This document shows positions 46,605 to 58,971 of a DNA stretch of 64,000 bases, one piece after another. Position 1 is the stretch's first letter. Each line of letters begins with the position of its first letter. Source of the DNA: Paenalcaligenes suwonensis (GTDB lineage Bacteria > Pseudomonadota > Gammaproteobacteria > Burkholderiales > Burkholderiaceae_B); assembly GCF_011290505.1 (NCBI RefSeq), contig NZ_JAANPV010000003.1:310001-374000 (forward strand), in the 5' to 3' direction. The notes under the pieces are model-generated. The model worked only from the letters and a program-made list of their open reading frames with translations. It did not search any database and was not told the origin of the DNA. A program made the position numbers and the translations under genes.

Positions 46605-47161
46605 AAAAACTTTTGTTCGACCTGTTCCCCCTGATTTTATTTTTTATTGCTTTCCGCAAATTTGATTTGTATGTAGCAACTGGGGTAACGATGGCGGCGG
46701 TAGCCGTGCAAATCATCTGGCTCAAAATACGTCAACGCACGATTGAAGCCATGCACTGGATCAACCTCGCCATCATTATGGTGTTTGGTGGTGCCACCTT
46801 ATTGTTTCAAAATGATGCTTTCATCAAATGGAAACCCACCGTTCTGTATTGGATTTTCGCTGCCGTACTATTGGGTAGCCGCTTGATCATGCAACGCAAC
46901 CTGATGCAGAAACTCATGGGCGCACAAGTCTCACTCCCCACTGCGGTATGGGACAAACTCAATTACAGTTGGGTGCTCTTTTTTATTGTTTCAGGCGCGC
47001 TTAATCTTTACATTGCTTTTTCGGGCCAGTTTTCTGAAGAGCAGTGGGTTAGTTTTAAAGCCTTTGGGCTATTAGGGCTGCTGGTAATTTTTGCTATTGG
47101 CCAATCCATTTGGCTAGCCAAGCACATCAAAGCTCCAGCCGCTAACGATGACCACGTTTAA
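46601..47161 (+). CDS. yciB: Inner-membrane septation protein YciB (IspZ)
   Basis: 186-residue five- to six-helix membrane protein starting [20 protein letters not shown], with [40 protein letters not shown] and [20 protein letters not shown], the hallmarks of the intracellular septation/YciB family involved in division and envelope synthesis. It is translationally coupled to msrB and 18 bases before bolA. Confidence 0.93.
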   Translation: MKKLLFDLFPLILFFIAFRKFDLYVATGVTMAAVAVQIIWLKIRQRTIEAMHWINLAIIMVFGGATLLFQNDAFIKWKPTVLYWIFAAVLLGSRLIMQRNLMQKLMGAQVSLPTAVWDKLNYSWVLFFIVSGALNLYIAFSGQFSEEQWVSFKAFGLLGLLVIFAIGQSIWLAKHIKAPAANDDHV

Positions 47162-47179
47162 CAGGGCCATTTATTCGTT

Positions 47180-47446
47180 ATGAACGTTACAGAACGCATA
47201 GAAGAACTTACCCGCCGTTTGGCCGATCTAGAAGCCACGCACCTAGAAGTCATTGATGAGTCGCACTTGCACGCCGGTCATGCCGGTGCCAAAGGTGGCG
47301 CTTCGCACTTCAAACTGATCATAAGTTCACCAAAATTTACGGGGCTAACTACACTCGCGCGCCACCGCCTTGTGTATGATCGAGTTACTGACCTGATGCC
47401 TCATCCTATTCATGCGCTATCCATACAGGCTAGCACTAACTCTTAA
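47180..47446 (+). CDS. bolA: BolA family protein
   Basis: 88-residue BolA-like protein: HLEVIDESHLHAGHAGAKGG, then SHFKLIISSPKFTGLTTLAR, HRLVYDRVTDLMPHPIHALS with the conserved RHRLVYD. BolA proteins partner monothiol glutaredoxins in iron-sulfur trafficking and affect cell shape. The histidines used for cluster sharing are present. Confidence 0.93.
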   Translation: MNVTERIEELTRRLADLEATHLEVIDESHLHAGHAGAKGGASHFKLIISSPKFTGLTTLARHRLVYDRVTDLMPHPIHALSIQASTNS

Positions 47447-47458
47447 CAAAGGATTCAC

Positions 47459-48235
47459 ATGAAACGATTTGCCGCAATTATGTTGACCTGCGCGATGGCT
47501 GTACCGGTGTACGCGCAAAACGCTGCAACCGTTAATGGCAAGCCCATTCCACAAAAATCCGTGGATGACTTCATTGCTCTGTTAATAGAGCAAGGCGCCC
47601 AAGACAGCCCAGAGCTACGTGAACAAGTAAAGCAAGAAATCATCGGCCGCACCATCATGGTACAAGCTGCTGAAGCTGCCGGCATCGCTAATCAACCTGC
47701 TGTTAACCAAGAGATCGAACTGGCTAAGCAAGGCATCATGATTCGTGCGTTGATGTCCGACTACCTGAAGAAAAACCCCGTTACTGACGCTCAAGTTGCT
47801 GCCGAGTACGAAGTACTGAAAAAACAAGAAGCAGGCAAACAAGAATACCGTGTGCGCCATATCCTGTTGGAAAACGAAGACCAAGCCAAAAGCGTTTTGG
47901 CTGATCTGAAATCCAAGAAAACCACCTTTGAGGATGCTGCTAAACAGTACTCCAAAGACCCAGGCTCTGCGGCTCGTGGTGGCGACTTAGGTTGGTCTGC
48001 ATCGTCTAGCTATGTAGCACCATTTGCTAATGCCGTTAACACTCAGAAAAAAGGCGAGCTGAGTGCTGCGCCCGTACAATCTGACTTCGGTTGGCACATT
48101 CTGGTGGTAGAAGACAGCCGTCCTATTACCTTCCCAGAGCTGAACGACGTGAAAGATCAGATCGCTGAAATGATGCGTCAAACCAAGTTGGAACAGTACC
48201 AACAGTCGTTGATGCAAAACGCTAAAATTGACTAA
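47459..48235 (+). CDS. Periplasmic peptidylprolyl isomerase, parvulin type
   Basis: 258-residue exported parvulin. A signal peptide (MKRFAAIMLTCAMAVPVYAQ) is followed by a SurA/PrsA-like N-terminal helical region and a rotamase domain with YRVRHILLENEDQAKSVLAD, ARGGDLGWSASSSYVAPFAN and VQSDFGWHILVVEDSRP. It probably folds outer-membrane or periplasmic proteins. It ends the msrB-yciB-bolA-ppi unit; a 38-bp palindromic terminator follows. Confidence 0.9.
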   Translation: MKRFAAIMLTCAMAVPVYAQNAATVNGKPIPQKSVDDFIALLIEQGAQDSPELREQVKQEIIGRTIMVQAAEAAGIANQPAVNQEIELAKQGIMIRALMSDYLKKNPVTDAQVAAEYEVLKKQEAGKQEYRVRHILLENEDQAKSVLADLKSKKTTFEDAAKQYSKDPGSAARGGDLGWSASSSYVAPFANAVNTQKKGELSAAPVQSDFGWHILVVEDSRPITFPELNDVKDQIAEMMRQTKLEQYQQSLMQNAKID

Positions 48236-48248
48236 GCGTTCGTGCTAC

Positions 48249-48286
48249 ACATAAAAAAAGCTGGCCTAGGCCAGCTTTTTTTATGT
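48249..48286. terminator. Perfect 38-bp palindromic bidirectional terminator
   Basis: ACATAAAAAAAGCTGGCC (48249-48266), TA, then GGCCAGCTTTTTTTATGT (48269-48286): an uninterrupted perfect palindrome with A7 and T7 tracts. It sits between the convergent parvulin and ligA genes and can end transcription from both sides. Confidence 0.9.
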
Positions 48287-48295
48287 CCTCATGAT

Positions 48296-51411
<3,116 letters not shown>

Positions 51412-51449
51412 TACGCCATCCGTATCCGAAAAAATCGTTAACCTGCCCG

Positions 51450-54400
51450 TTACGCTTCAGCCATCTGAATCGCAGACTCCACGTCCACGGCCACGATACG
51501 TGAAACACCCTGCTCTTGCATGGTAACCCCAACCAACTGCTTTGCCATATGCATGGCTATTTTATTGTGAGAAATAAATAAAAACTGCGTTTGGTCGCTC
51601 ATGCTGCTTACTAAACGTGCATAACGTTCAGTATTTGCATCATCCAGCGGCGCGTCCACCTCGTCTAGTAGACAGAATGGTGCTGGATTCAGTTTAAATA
51701 ATGCAAACACCAATGCTGTCGCCGTTAAGGCTTTCTCTCCACCAGAGAGCAAATGAATAGTACTGTTACGTTTGCCCGGTGGCTGCGCCATCACCATCAC
51801 GCCGGCATCCAGCACCTCATCGCCTGTCATGATGAGCTTGGCTTCACCACCACCAAACAACCGTGGGAATAACTCACCAAAATGCCCATTCACTACATTG
51901 AATGTGCCCAGCAGCAATTCCCTAATTTCTTTGTCTATTTTACGGATGGCATTTTCCAGCGTCTCAATCGCTTGTGTCAAATCCTCATGCTGTCCATCCA
52001 GATAGGTTTTACGTTCTTTTGCAGTTGCCAGCTCTTCTAGCGCCGCCAAGTTCACTGCACCTAACGCATCTATCTGCCTAGAAATACGCTGCACCTCGGT
52101 TTGCAACCAACCTAAGCGCTGCCAGGATTCGGGTTTATCTTGCAGTAATTCGCGAAGCGCCTGCCTATTCACATTACGCTCGTCCAGCATTTCGGTGAAC
52201 TGTTCTACCGACAACCTGGCCGCCTGCTCTTGCAACTGCAGCTCTGTGACTTTCTGGCGCAGCGGCTCTACCACTTGCTCTAGCCGCGCTCGTTCCGACT
52301 CCGCCGTTTTCAAACTACTTGCCACATGCTCTAAACGTGTACGTGCAACCGACAAATATTCTTCTTTTTCAGCACGTAGTGTCAACGCTTCCTGCAGACT
52401 TTCTTGAGCTACCTCTACATCCATCACCGTCAGCTCACCTTGTAAGCCCGACAATTCGGCGGCGGCTCGCTCTAACTGCTCCCGTGCTAAGCGCTGCGTA
52501 CGCGACAACTCTTCGATGCGCGCTTGCAATAACCTTTCTTGGTGACGGCTTTCTTGGCTTTGATGCTCTCTATCACGCCATTGTTGACGTATTTCTTGCA
52601 ACTCGGCACTCAGACGCTCTAACTGATCTTCTTGCTCTTCCAACTGCTCTTGCAGCTCTTCACGTTGAGCCTGCAATTCTTCAGCTTGTAATTCAGATTC
52701 CTCAAAACTGGCGACCAACTCTTCCTCAGATTGGCCCAGTTCTATTAACTCATTGGATAAGCGCTGCAACCTATTGCTACTTTGCTCCGCCTCTTGACGC
52801 AAACGGGCATGCTCTAGCTGCACCGTATGCAACCGTTCGGTTAGCTCGCCCACACGCTGGCGCAAACTGGGCAACTGCTGCGATACCTGTTGCCAACCCT
52901 GATGGGCTTTTTGCTCGCTTTCTTTATATTGTTCTAAGTCTAATTGGCTGGCACGTAACTGCTTCTGCAGATTCACAATCTCTTGCTGTCGCGCCAGAAT
53001 TCCTGCTTGTGCATCGTCGGGAGCATAGAATCGCACAGAGTATTGATCTAACAAATGCCCTTCTGGACACACCAACACACGGCCCGGCTCCAGTTGTGCC
53101 AACTTACTCCATGCCTGCTCTAAGCTGTCACACACCACCATATGCCCCAACCACGCCTGCAGTAGTTGCTGCAATGCAGGGTTAGGTAACCGCAGCTTGG
53201 CAAGCAAGCTGTCTGCTGGTATCACACCAGTAGGGGCTAAAGATGGCAAGCTATAAAACTCAACCCTAGCGGGCGGCTCAGAGCTTAACGCAGACTTCAA
53301 TGTGTTTAGGTCTGCCACAGATACCGCTGCCACACGGTCGCGCAGCACAGCTTCTACAGCTGTTTCCCAGCCTGGCTCTATCCCTAGTTGCTGCCATAAA
53401 CGACTGCCACTGGCCAAGCCCTGCTTTTCTAACCACGGCTCTAACTTATCTTGGCGCTGCACATCTTCCTGCAATTGCACCAACGCGCTTAATCTTGCTT
53501 CTAATCTAGCGTGTTCTGACTGATGTTTCTGCAGCACCTGCTGTGATTCCGCACGCGCTGCCTCATGCCTAGGCAACACACTCTCTTGCTCCTGCAGCGC
53601 TTGCTGGGCACTTGCCAATTGCTGCGACTGTACTTGTTTCTCGCCTTCTAAGCGCAGCAATGCTTGATCATCAGGCCCTTGATGATCCGCACGTTCTTTT
53701 TCCAAGCGCTCCTTGCGCAACAGCAGTTGCTGGCGCTGACGCTGCATGTCTTGTACGGCCTGCGCACGCACCGCTAAACTTTGCTCTATGCGCGCAACCT
53801 GCTGGCGCAAGCCATCGCGGCGTGCTGATAACTCTTGCAACTGTGCTTCACGCTCAGGCAATAACCCTTGCGCATGCTCAGTCGCTGCTTCGGCTTCGGC
53901 TACTCGTATAGCGGCTTCTTCTTGTTGCGCCGCCAACTCTTCTAACTCAGCAGCACAGTATTCTTGTTGCTCTTGCCACTCCTGCTGCTGCGCGCCCAAC
54001 TGTGAGCGCCTGCTTTGCATGCGATTACGTGTATCTTGTACGTGACGAATTTCTGCTTCTAAGCTGCTGACCCTAGACCCTGCTTCGTACACAGCCGCTT
54101 GTGCTTTATGTACGGCATCGCCTTCATCAAAGTGCGCTTGACGTAGTGTTTCCAGCTGTGCCTCAACGGCACGCAAGCCGCCAATGGCTGCTTCCACATC
54201 CGTTTGCGCCTGTTCAATGGCCACGCTTTTTTTCTGCTGATCATCTTTAGCACTACTTTCACGCTGCAACCACAGCAAATGCTGCTTCAGCTCGCCCTCT
54301 TCTTGCAGCGATTTATAGTGCATCGCCACTTCGGCTTGTTTATGTAGGCGCTCTAACTGATCGTCCAACTCGCTCATGATGTCATCAAGGCGCGTCAGGT

Positions 54401-54968
54401 TTTCACGCGTATCGGCTAGCCTGCTTTCGGTTTCTTTACGGCGCTCTTTATAGCGCGATACCCCAGCGGCCTCTTCCAGATACACACGTAGTTCTTCAGG
54501 TTTGGCCTCAATCAACCTATTGATCATGCCCTGACCAATAATGGCGTAGCCTCTAGCCCCTAGACCGGTGCCAAGGAAAATATCGTGAATATCGCGTCTA
54601 CGAACTTGCTGATTATTGATGTAGTAGCTGCTATTGCCATCGCGAGTGAGCACACGGCCTACCGAGATTTCAGTATAGGCGTTCCACTGCCCGCCTACCC
54701 TACCTTCGCTGTTATCAAAAACCAACTCAACGGATGCTCTAGCAGAGGGACGCCTGTTGCCACTACCATTAAAGATAACGTCCTGCATGGACTCGCCACG
54801 CAGCTCCGAGGCTCGGGTCTCACCCAACACCCAACGCACGGCGTCAATAATATTGGATTTTCCACAGCCATTTGGCCCCACCACCCCTACTAGCTGACTA
54901 GGAGTAGGTATGACGGTTGGGTCTACAAACGACTTGAATCCGGCAAGTTTTATTTGAGTTAAACGCAC
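51450..54968 (-). CDS. smc: Chromosome segregation protein SMC
   Basis: 1172-residue SMC ATPase that compacts and separates chromosomes. Walker A GPNGCGKS lies at residues 31-38, the hinge near residues 510-650 (VEAVLRDRVAAVSVADLNTL), and the signature and Walker B at the C-terminus (STIHLLSGGEKALTATALVF, FCLLDEVDAPLDDANTERYA). Both arms are long Gln/Glu/Leu-rich coiled coils. The start is GTG at 54968, giving the canonical MRLTQIKLAGFKSF; a TTG at 54983 is the only in-frame alternative nearby. It heads the smc-zipA-ligA operon. No scpA or scpB is present. Confidence 0.95.
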   Translation of the reverse strand: MRLTQIKLAGFKSFVDPTVIPTPSQLVGVVGPNGCGKSNIIDAVRWVLGETRASELRGESMQDVIFNGSGNRRPSARASVELVFDNSEGRVGGQWNAYTEISVGRVLTRDGNSSYYINNQQVRRRDIHDIFLGTGLGARGYAIIGQGMINRLIEAKPEELRVYLEEAAGVSRYKERRKETESRLADTRENLTRLDDIMSELDDQLERLHKQAEVAMHYKSLQEEGELKQHLLWLQRESSAKDDQQKKSVAIEQAQTDVEAAIGGLRAVEAQLETLRQAHFDEGDAVHKAQAAVYEAGSRVSSLEAEIRHVQDTRNRMQSRRSQLGAQQQEWQEQQEYCAAELEELAAQQEEAAIRVAEAEAATEHAQGLLPEREAQLQELSARRDGLRQQVARIEQSLAVRAQAVQDMQRQRQQLLLRKERLEKERADHQGPDDQALLRLEGEKQVQSQQLASAQQALQEQESVLPRHEAARAESQQVLQKHQSEHARLEARLSALVQLQEDVQRQDKLEPWLEKQGLASGSRLWQQLGIEPGWETAVEAVLRDRVAAVSVADLNTLKSALSSEPPARVEFYSLPSLAPTGVIPADSLLAKLRLPNPALQQLLQAWLGHMVVCDSLEQAWSKLAQLEPGRVLVCPEGHLLDQYSVRFYAPDDAQAGILARQQEIVNLQKQLRASQLDLEQYKESEQKAHQGWQQVSQQLPSLRQRVGELTERLHTVQLEHARLRQEAEQSSNRLQRLSNELIELGQSEEELVASFEESELQAEELQAQREELQEQLEEQEDQLERLSAELQEIRQQWRDREHQSQESRHQERLLQARIEELSRTQRLAREQLERAAAELSGLQGELTVMDVEVAQESLQEALTLRAEKEEYLSVARTRLEHVASSLKTAESERARLEQVVEPLRQKVTELQLQEQAARLSVEQFTEMLDERNVNRQALRELLQDKPESWQRLGWLQTEVQRISRQIDALGAVNLAALEELATAKERKTYLDGQHEDLTQAIETLENAIRKIDKEIRELLLGTFNVVNGHFGELFPRLFGGGEAKLIMTGDEVLDAGVMVMAQPPGKRNSTIHLLSGGEKALTATALVFALFKLNPAPFCLLDEVDAPLDDANTERYARLVSSMSDQTQFLFISHNKIAMHMAKQLVGVTMQEQGVSRIVAVDVESAIQMAEA

Positions 54969-55230
54969 AAGTTCAGTAAACAAGCGTTAGCGAAGAGCTT
55001 GCAACACCACCCCATTGGCACAAACACACCAATTCCACTGTGATGCTAAAAGCCAAAAACGTAATGATACCGCACACAGCGCCCGCGCCAAATTCTACTC
55101 ATCAAAATATTGATACTGATATATGATTTGGCTCTTTGACTTCAATTTTGCATCATACCGCGCCTAGTATGACCTACAGGGCTAAGCGCATGCCTTACAA
55201 TGCTAGTAAGGCTACCAATAAGGAAAAATT

Positions 55231-56550
55231 TTGAAACGAGGTTTTTATCTAGTCATGGGCGCACAAGCGCTGTCGTCCATTGCCGACAACGCCTTGCTGA
55301 TTGCAGCATTTGCCCTGATTGCTGACCTGCAAGGTCCTAGTTGGATGCTTCCCATGATGAAATGGTGGTTTGCACTGGCCTATGTCGTGCTAGCCGCCTT
55401 TGTGGGTGCTTTTGCTGACGCCTACCCTAAAGGGCGGGTCATGTTCATCACCAACTCGGTAAAAATCTTGGGCTGTGCCCTGATGTTTGCCTATCAGTTC
55501 GTTTCTAGCGATACATCTATACAGCTATTCACCATCTTTTTTGCCTACACCCTCGTAGGGATTGGTGCCGCTGCATACTCTCCTGCCAAATACGGTATTG
55601 TGACCGAGATGCTGCCCCCCCAAGATTTAGTGAAAGGGAACAGCTGGATTGAAGGGCTTACTGTGCTGTCTATCATTGTGGGTACGGTATTAGGCGGTGT
55701 GCTGATCACCCCAGAGGTGTACCACCACCTACAAAAACTCCCTGGCATCACCGCCATTGCACAAAACCGCGCCGAAATAGCCATTCTGGTGATTGGCTGT
55801 ATTTACATCGCTGCAGCCCTGTGCAACTTGATGATTCCTAACACCAACATTCAGTACCCTAAGCAAAAAACCAATCCTGTCGCCTTGCTGCGTGATTTCC
55901 GTTTTTATGTACTGGTATTGTGGCGCGATAAATTGGGCCAAATATCACTAGCCGTCACCACCTTATTCTGGGGTGCAGGCGCAACCTTGCAATTGATTGT
56001 GATTGAGTGGGGTGCACAACACTTAGGCTACACCCTAGACGAAGCCACTATTTTGATGGGTGTGGCAGCCTTCGGCACTGTGATCGGCGCTGTCTGTGCT
56101 GGTCAGATTCCGCTGCGCCACTCACTTAAAGTACTGCCTATGGGTGTGGTCATGGGCTTGGTCGTACTCTTAATGCCTGTGGTTTACTCACCTTGGGCTG
56201 TCTATACATTGCTACTCATGATTGGCGCGCTATCTGGCTTCTTTGTGGTGCCCATGAACGCCTTGCTGCAACACCGTGGCCACGTGCTCTTGTCGGCAGG
56301 CCACTCTATTGCCGTGCAGAACTTCAATGAGCAGTTGAACATCTTGCTGATGTTAGCTATGTACAGTTTAATGCTGTGGCTGAACCTGCCTATCAACGTG
56401 ATTATCGTGATCTTCGGTTTGCTGGTGGCATCGTTGATGCTGCTGTTTATACGCTGGAGCCATCACAACCACAACAAATTCCCACAGTTGCGTCGACAAA
56501 TTGGTCAAAAAGGCCATGGCCGCGCACTCAGCCGCCATCGTTGCGAATAA
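55231..56550 (+). CDS. lplT: Lysophospholipid transporter LplT
   Basis: 439-residue MFS flippase that moves lysophospholipids into the cytoplasm for re-acylation. Twelve hydrophobic segments are visible, with the family N-terminus KRGFYLVMGAQALSSIADNA, AFADAYPKGRVMFITNSVKI and GIVTEMLPPQDLVKGNSWIE. It starts with TTG at 55231, seven to eight bases after AAGGA. The acyltransferase Aas, its usual partner in enteric bacteria, is not adjacent. It converges on the uracil-DNA glycosylase gene. Confidence 0.92.
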   Translation: MKRGFYLVMGAQALSSIADNALLIAAFALIADLQGPSWMLPMMKWWFALAYVVLAAFVGAFADAYPKGRVMFITNSVKILGCALMFAYQFVSSDTSIQLFTIFFAYTLVGIGAAAYSPAKYGIVTEMLPPQDLVKGNSWIEGLTVLSIIVGTVLGGVLITPEVYHHLQKLPGITAIAQNRAEIAILVIGCIYIAAALCNLMIPNTNIQYPKQKTNPVALLRDFRFYVLVLWRDKLGQISLAVTTLFWGAGATLQLIVIEWGAQHLGYTLDEATILMGVAAFGTVIGAVCAGQIPLRHSLKVLPMGVVMGLVVLLMPVVYSPWAVYTLLLMIGALSGFFVVPMNALLQHRGHVLLSAGHSIAVQNFNEQLNILLMLAMYSLMLWLNLPINVIIVIFGLLVASLMLLFIRWSHHNHNKFPQLRRQIGQKGHGRALSRHRCE

Positions 56551-56564
56551 CAAATAGTTGAGTT

Positions 56565-57488
56565 TTAGCCCTGTTGGTTCAGGGCTTTAACCAACGCTAA
56601 ATCACGCCACGCATTGGCTTTATGTTGTGGACGCAATAGCAACGCCGCAGGATGGTACGTCACGATCAGCGGTATAGCCTTACCCTGTGGCGATTGCCAG
56701 TGGTGCACTTTCTCGCGCAACTCTTCTATATCGCTGGTGTTATTCAACAATTGATTCGCGGCTAACTGACCCAACACCAAAATATAGGCTGGCTGCACCA
56801 GTTCAATCTGTTTAAGCGTATACGGGCTACAGGCACTAATTTCCTCGGCCACTGGCTGTCGGTTATTCAACGGCCTACACTTCACCAAATGCGTAATGAA
56901 ACAGTGCTCCGCTTCGTTGAGCCCCACACTGGTTAACATCGCCTGCAATAGCTCGCCAGCCTGACCATCAAAAGCCACACCATGCCTATCGTCTACATCG
57001 CCGGGCGCATCTGCCAACACTAACCAACGCGCTTGTTGCTGTCCTTTGCCAAAAACTGCCTGTGAACGCATCTGATGCAACCCACACGCTTGGCACTGCT
57101 GTACAGCCTCTTCCAAGGCAGCAAAGGTGTCGGGGATTTTAGCGGGCGCAGCCACACTCTCGGTTTCAGACTCGGTATCGGTACGTGTGTTCTGTCGTAT
57201 GCCTGCCGCCTTACGCAGTGCCTGAATGGCCGCCTGCAAACCACCCTCTGTTTGAGGGATTGGCATCGCTGCAGGCTGTGCCACCTCTGCTGGCACAGCC
57301 GTACCAGCAGTACTTGCTGGCGCTGTTGTCGTTGGCGTGGCCGTTGATCCGGCGGTAACAGCTTCTGTGGGCGCGCTAGCAACCGTCGCCCCCAACCTAT
57401 GCAAATGCGTACGCTCTATTCCTAGCTCTTGCAGCCAAGCCAGTTGTACAGAGTTCAATACCACACCTGATGAGGTTGAAACGTCCAT
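56565..57488 (-). CDS. Uracil-DNA glycosylase, iron-sulfur family 4 type
   Basis: 307-residue protein with a C-terminal family-4-like uracil-DNA glycosylase domain. Four cysteines fit the cluster: CQACGLHQMR, then CRPLNNRQPVAEEISACSP. The uracil-binding motifs are LADAPGDVDDRHGVAFDGQA and VTYHPAALLLRP. The first motif deviates from the usual GE-PG form (ADAPG here) and FVG is replaced by FDG. Residues ~35-90 are an Ala/Thr/Pro-rich low-complexity spacer between a short N-terminal helix (VQLAWLQELGIERTHLHRLG) and the enzyme, a layout common to Burkholderiales homologues. It follows rimI by two bases. Confidence 0.87.
   Translation of the reverse strand: MDVSTSSGVVLNSVQLAWLQELGIERTHLHRLGATVASAPTEAVTAGSTATPTTTAPASTAGTAVPAEVAQPAAMPIPQTEGGLQAAIQALRKAAGIRQNTRTDTESETESVAAPAKIPDTFAALEEAVQQCQACGLHQMRSQAVFGKGQQQARWLVLADAPGDVDDRHGVAFDGQAGELLQAMLTSVGLNEAEHCFITHLVKCRPLNNRQPVAEEISACSPYTLKQIELVQPAYILVLGQLAANQLLNNTSDIEELREKVHHWQSPQGKAIPLIVTYHPAALLLRPQHKANAWRDLALVKALNQQG
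56567..56588 (+). terminator. Candidate terminator of lplT overlapping the end of the UDG gene
   Basis: AGCCCTG (56567-56573) pairs with CAGGGCT (56580-56586), followed by TTT. It lies partly in the last codons of the opposing gene; the T run is short. Confidence 0.4.
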
Positions 57489-57490
57489 GA

Positions 57491-57952
57491 CTACTCTACG
57501 CCTAAATCTTTTTGCAGCAACAAGGCATCTTCACGCTGTTGCTCATCTAATGGATAGTAATTCTTGCGCATACCTATTTGGCAATAACCACGCGCAGCAT
57601 AAAACACTTGTGCTTGTTGATTAGAGCGTCGAACCTCTAACAACAACGCCTCCCTGCCTTTTTGGCGCACTAGCTGCTCTCCGGCCTCTAGTAATGCAGA
57701 ACCCACACCTTGGGATTGCCAGTCGGGGGCTACACCAATAAGCAGAAGCTCGCCTACATCTGGTCCCATCATGATGACCATAAACCCAACAACGGTATCT
57801 TGAACCTCAGCCACAAACATCACATGACAGGCTAGATAGCTATCACGAAAATTGGCTTCGTTCCAAGGAAACTGCTGCACCTGCGCTTCAATTCCTGCTA
57901 CCACAGCCACATCAGCCAGTTTCATTTCTCGAATGTTTACTGCATGGGTCAT
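57491..57952 (-). CDS. rimI: Ribosomal protein S18-alanine N-acetyltransferase RimI
   Basis: 153-residue GNAT acetyltransferase, named for acetylating the N-terminus of ribosomal protein S18. The coenzyme A loop is GVAPDWQSQGVGSALLEAGE, with LEVRRSNQQAQVFYAARGY and QIGMRKNYYP following, as in RimI. Several in-frame starts exist; the ATG at 57952 is chosen because AAGGA lies eight bases before it. Earlier starts at 57970 or 57976 would overlap the tsaB stop. The tsaB-rimI pairing is widespread. Confidence 0.9.
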   Translation of the reverse strand: MTHAVNIREMKLADVAVVAGIEAQVQQFPWNEANFRDSYLACHVMFVAEVQDTVVGFMVIMMGPDVGELLLIGVAPDWQSQGVGSALLEAGEQLVRQKGREALLLEVRRSNQQAQVFYAARGYCQIGMRKNYYPLDEQQREDALLLQKDLGVE

Positions 57953-57972
57953 GTTCAGCATCCTTGTCATTA

Positions 57973-58749
57973 TCACTCGGGGCGCCAGACTGCCGCAGGG
58001 TTTCCACCCAACCCCTGTTCTCGCTCTGCTGTGGTGAATGCTACTTTGTCTCGTACATAACTAGGGGCCGCCAACTCGGGAGCTATACCTTCGCCAGACA
58101 AATACGCTTGCAAACCCAGATGCGCAATTGCCTCAACATCCGGTTTTGATGCCTCAGTTAGCTGTACACTAGACATATTCTGCAAGGTAGCCACCAGCTC
58201 TGGGAATGCTGCTATTGCATCGCCACTTACCCGAATGGTACCTGCTTCATTTTCTTGATTACGTATGTACATCAACCAATCGGGCAAAACCTGAACATCA
58301 ATTAGTAACGAATTGTAACAGCGGTGCCAGTTTTTACGTGTTTCCTCGTAGAGATACGCCGCCACGTAAAGCTCTTGCATCCTAGCATCAATCGCTACCA
58401 CCTCTAGTTGCCCAGGTACTTTCTCTAGTGCTTCAGCAACCGCTAATAACGATGGAATGGGTACCACAGGGCAATCCAATGCGAAAGCTAACCCTTGCGC
58501 CACACCACAAGCCACTCGCAACCCGGTAAAGCCTCCAGGGCCTTGCCCAAAGGCTATTGCTGAGATTTCATGCCGTTTTACACCCGCTTCTGCTAGCACC
58601 TCTTCTACCATAGGTAGTAGAAACTCGGCGTGCTCACTGCTGCCTTCATGACGACGTACGTAGAGCTGTGTCGTTTCACCTTGTTGGCTTAACAAAGCGA
58701 CGCCACAGACTGATGTTGATGTTTCTAAAGCCAAAATATGTACTTGCAT
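57973..58749 (-). CDS. tsaB: tRNA threonylcarbamoyladenosine biosynthesis protein TsaB
   Basis: 258-residue ASKHA-fold protein, partner of TsaD in making t6A37 of tRNA. The N-terminus reads HILALETSTSVCGVALLSQQ, with FGQGPGGFTGLRVACGVAQG and VVAIDARMQELYVAAYLYEE, the conserved TsaB motifs. It is upstream of rimI and the UDG gene in a three-gene unit. Confidence 0.94.
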   Translation of the reverse strand: MQVHILALETSTSVCGVALLSQQGETTQLYVRRHEGSSEHAEFLLPMVEEVLAEAGVKRHEISAIAFGQGPGGFTGLRVACGVAQGLAFALDCPVVPIPSLLAVAEALEKVPGQLEVVAIDARMQELYVAAYLYEETRKNWHRCYNSLLIDVQVLPDWLMYIRNQENEAGTIRVSGDAIAAFPELVATLQNMSSVQLTEASKPDVEAIAHLGLQAYLSGEGIAPELAAPSYVRDKVAFTTAEREQGLGGNPAAVWRPE

Positions 58750-58971
58750 AGTGCTATTTTACGTCTTTTCTGTCATTAACAAAGAACTACAAAACAATTA
58801 CGAGAGGGGCTTTACAAGCACTGTTACATCTATAAAATTGCACTCTAGCGGCCTTAGAAAACACGGCGTTTCGCGATGGTCTTCCCCTAACATTTCGTAC
58901 CCACGAGTCTGAATCAGTTAAATTTCTGAAACAGCCCAGATGCGAACAACACGGAGCCAGTCACCTTCATT

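Noticed and set aside
52319-53185. 288-codon open frame antisense to smc
   Set aside because: It mirrors the biased codons of the smc coiled coil; the protein is Ala/Thr/Leu/Pro-rich and matches no family.
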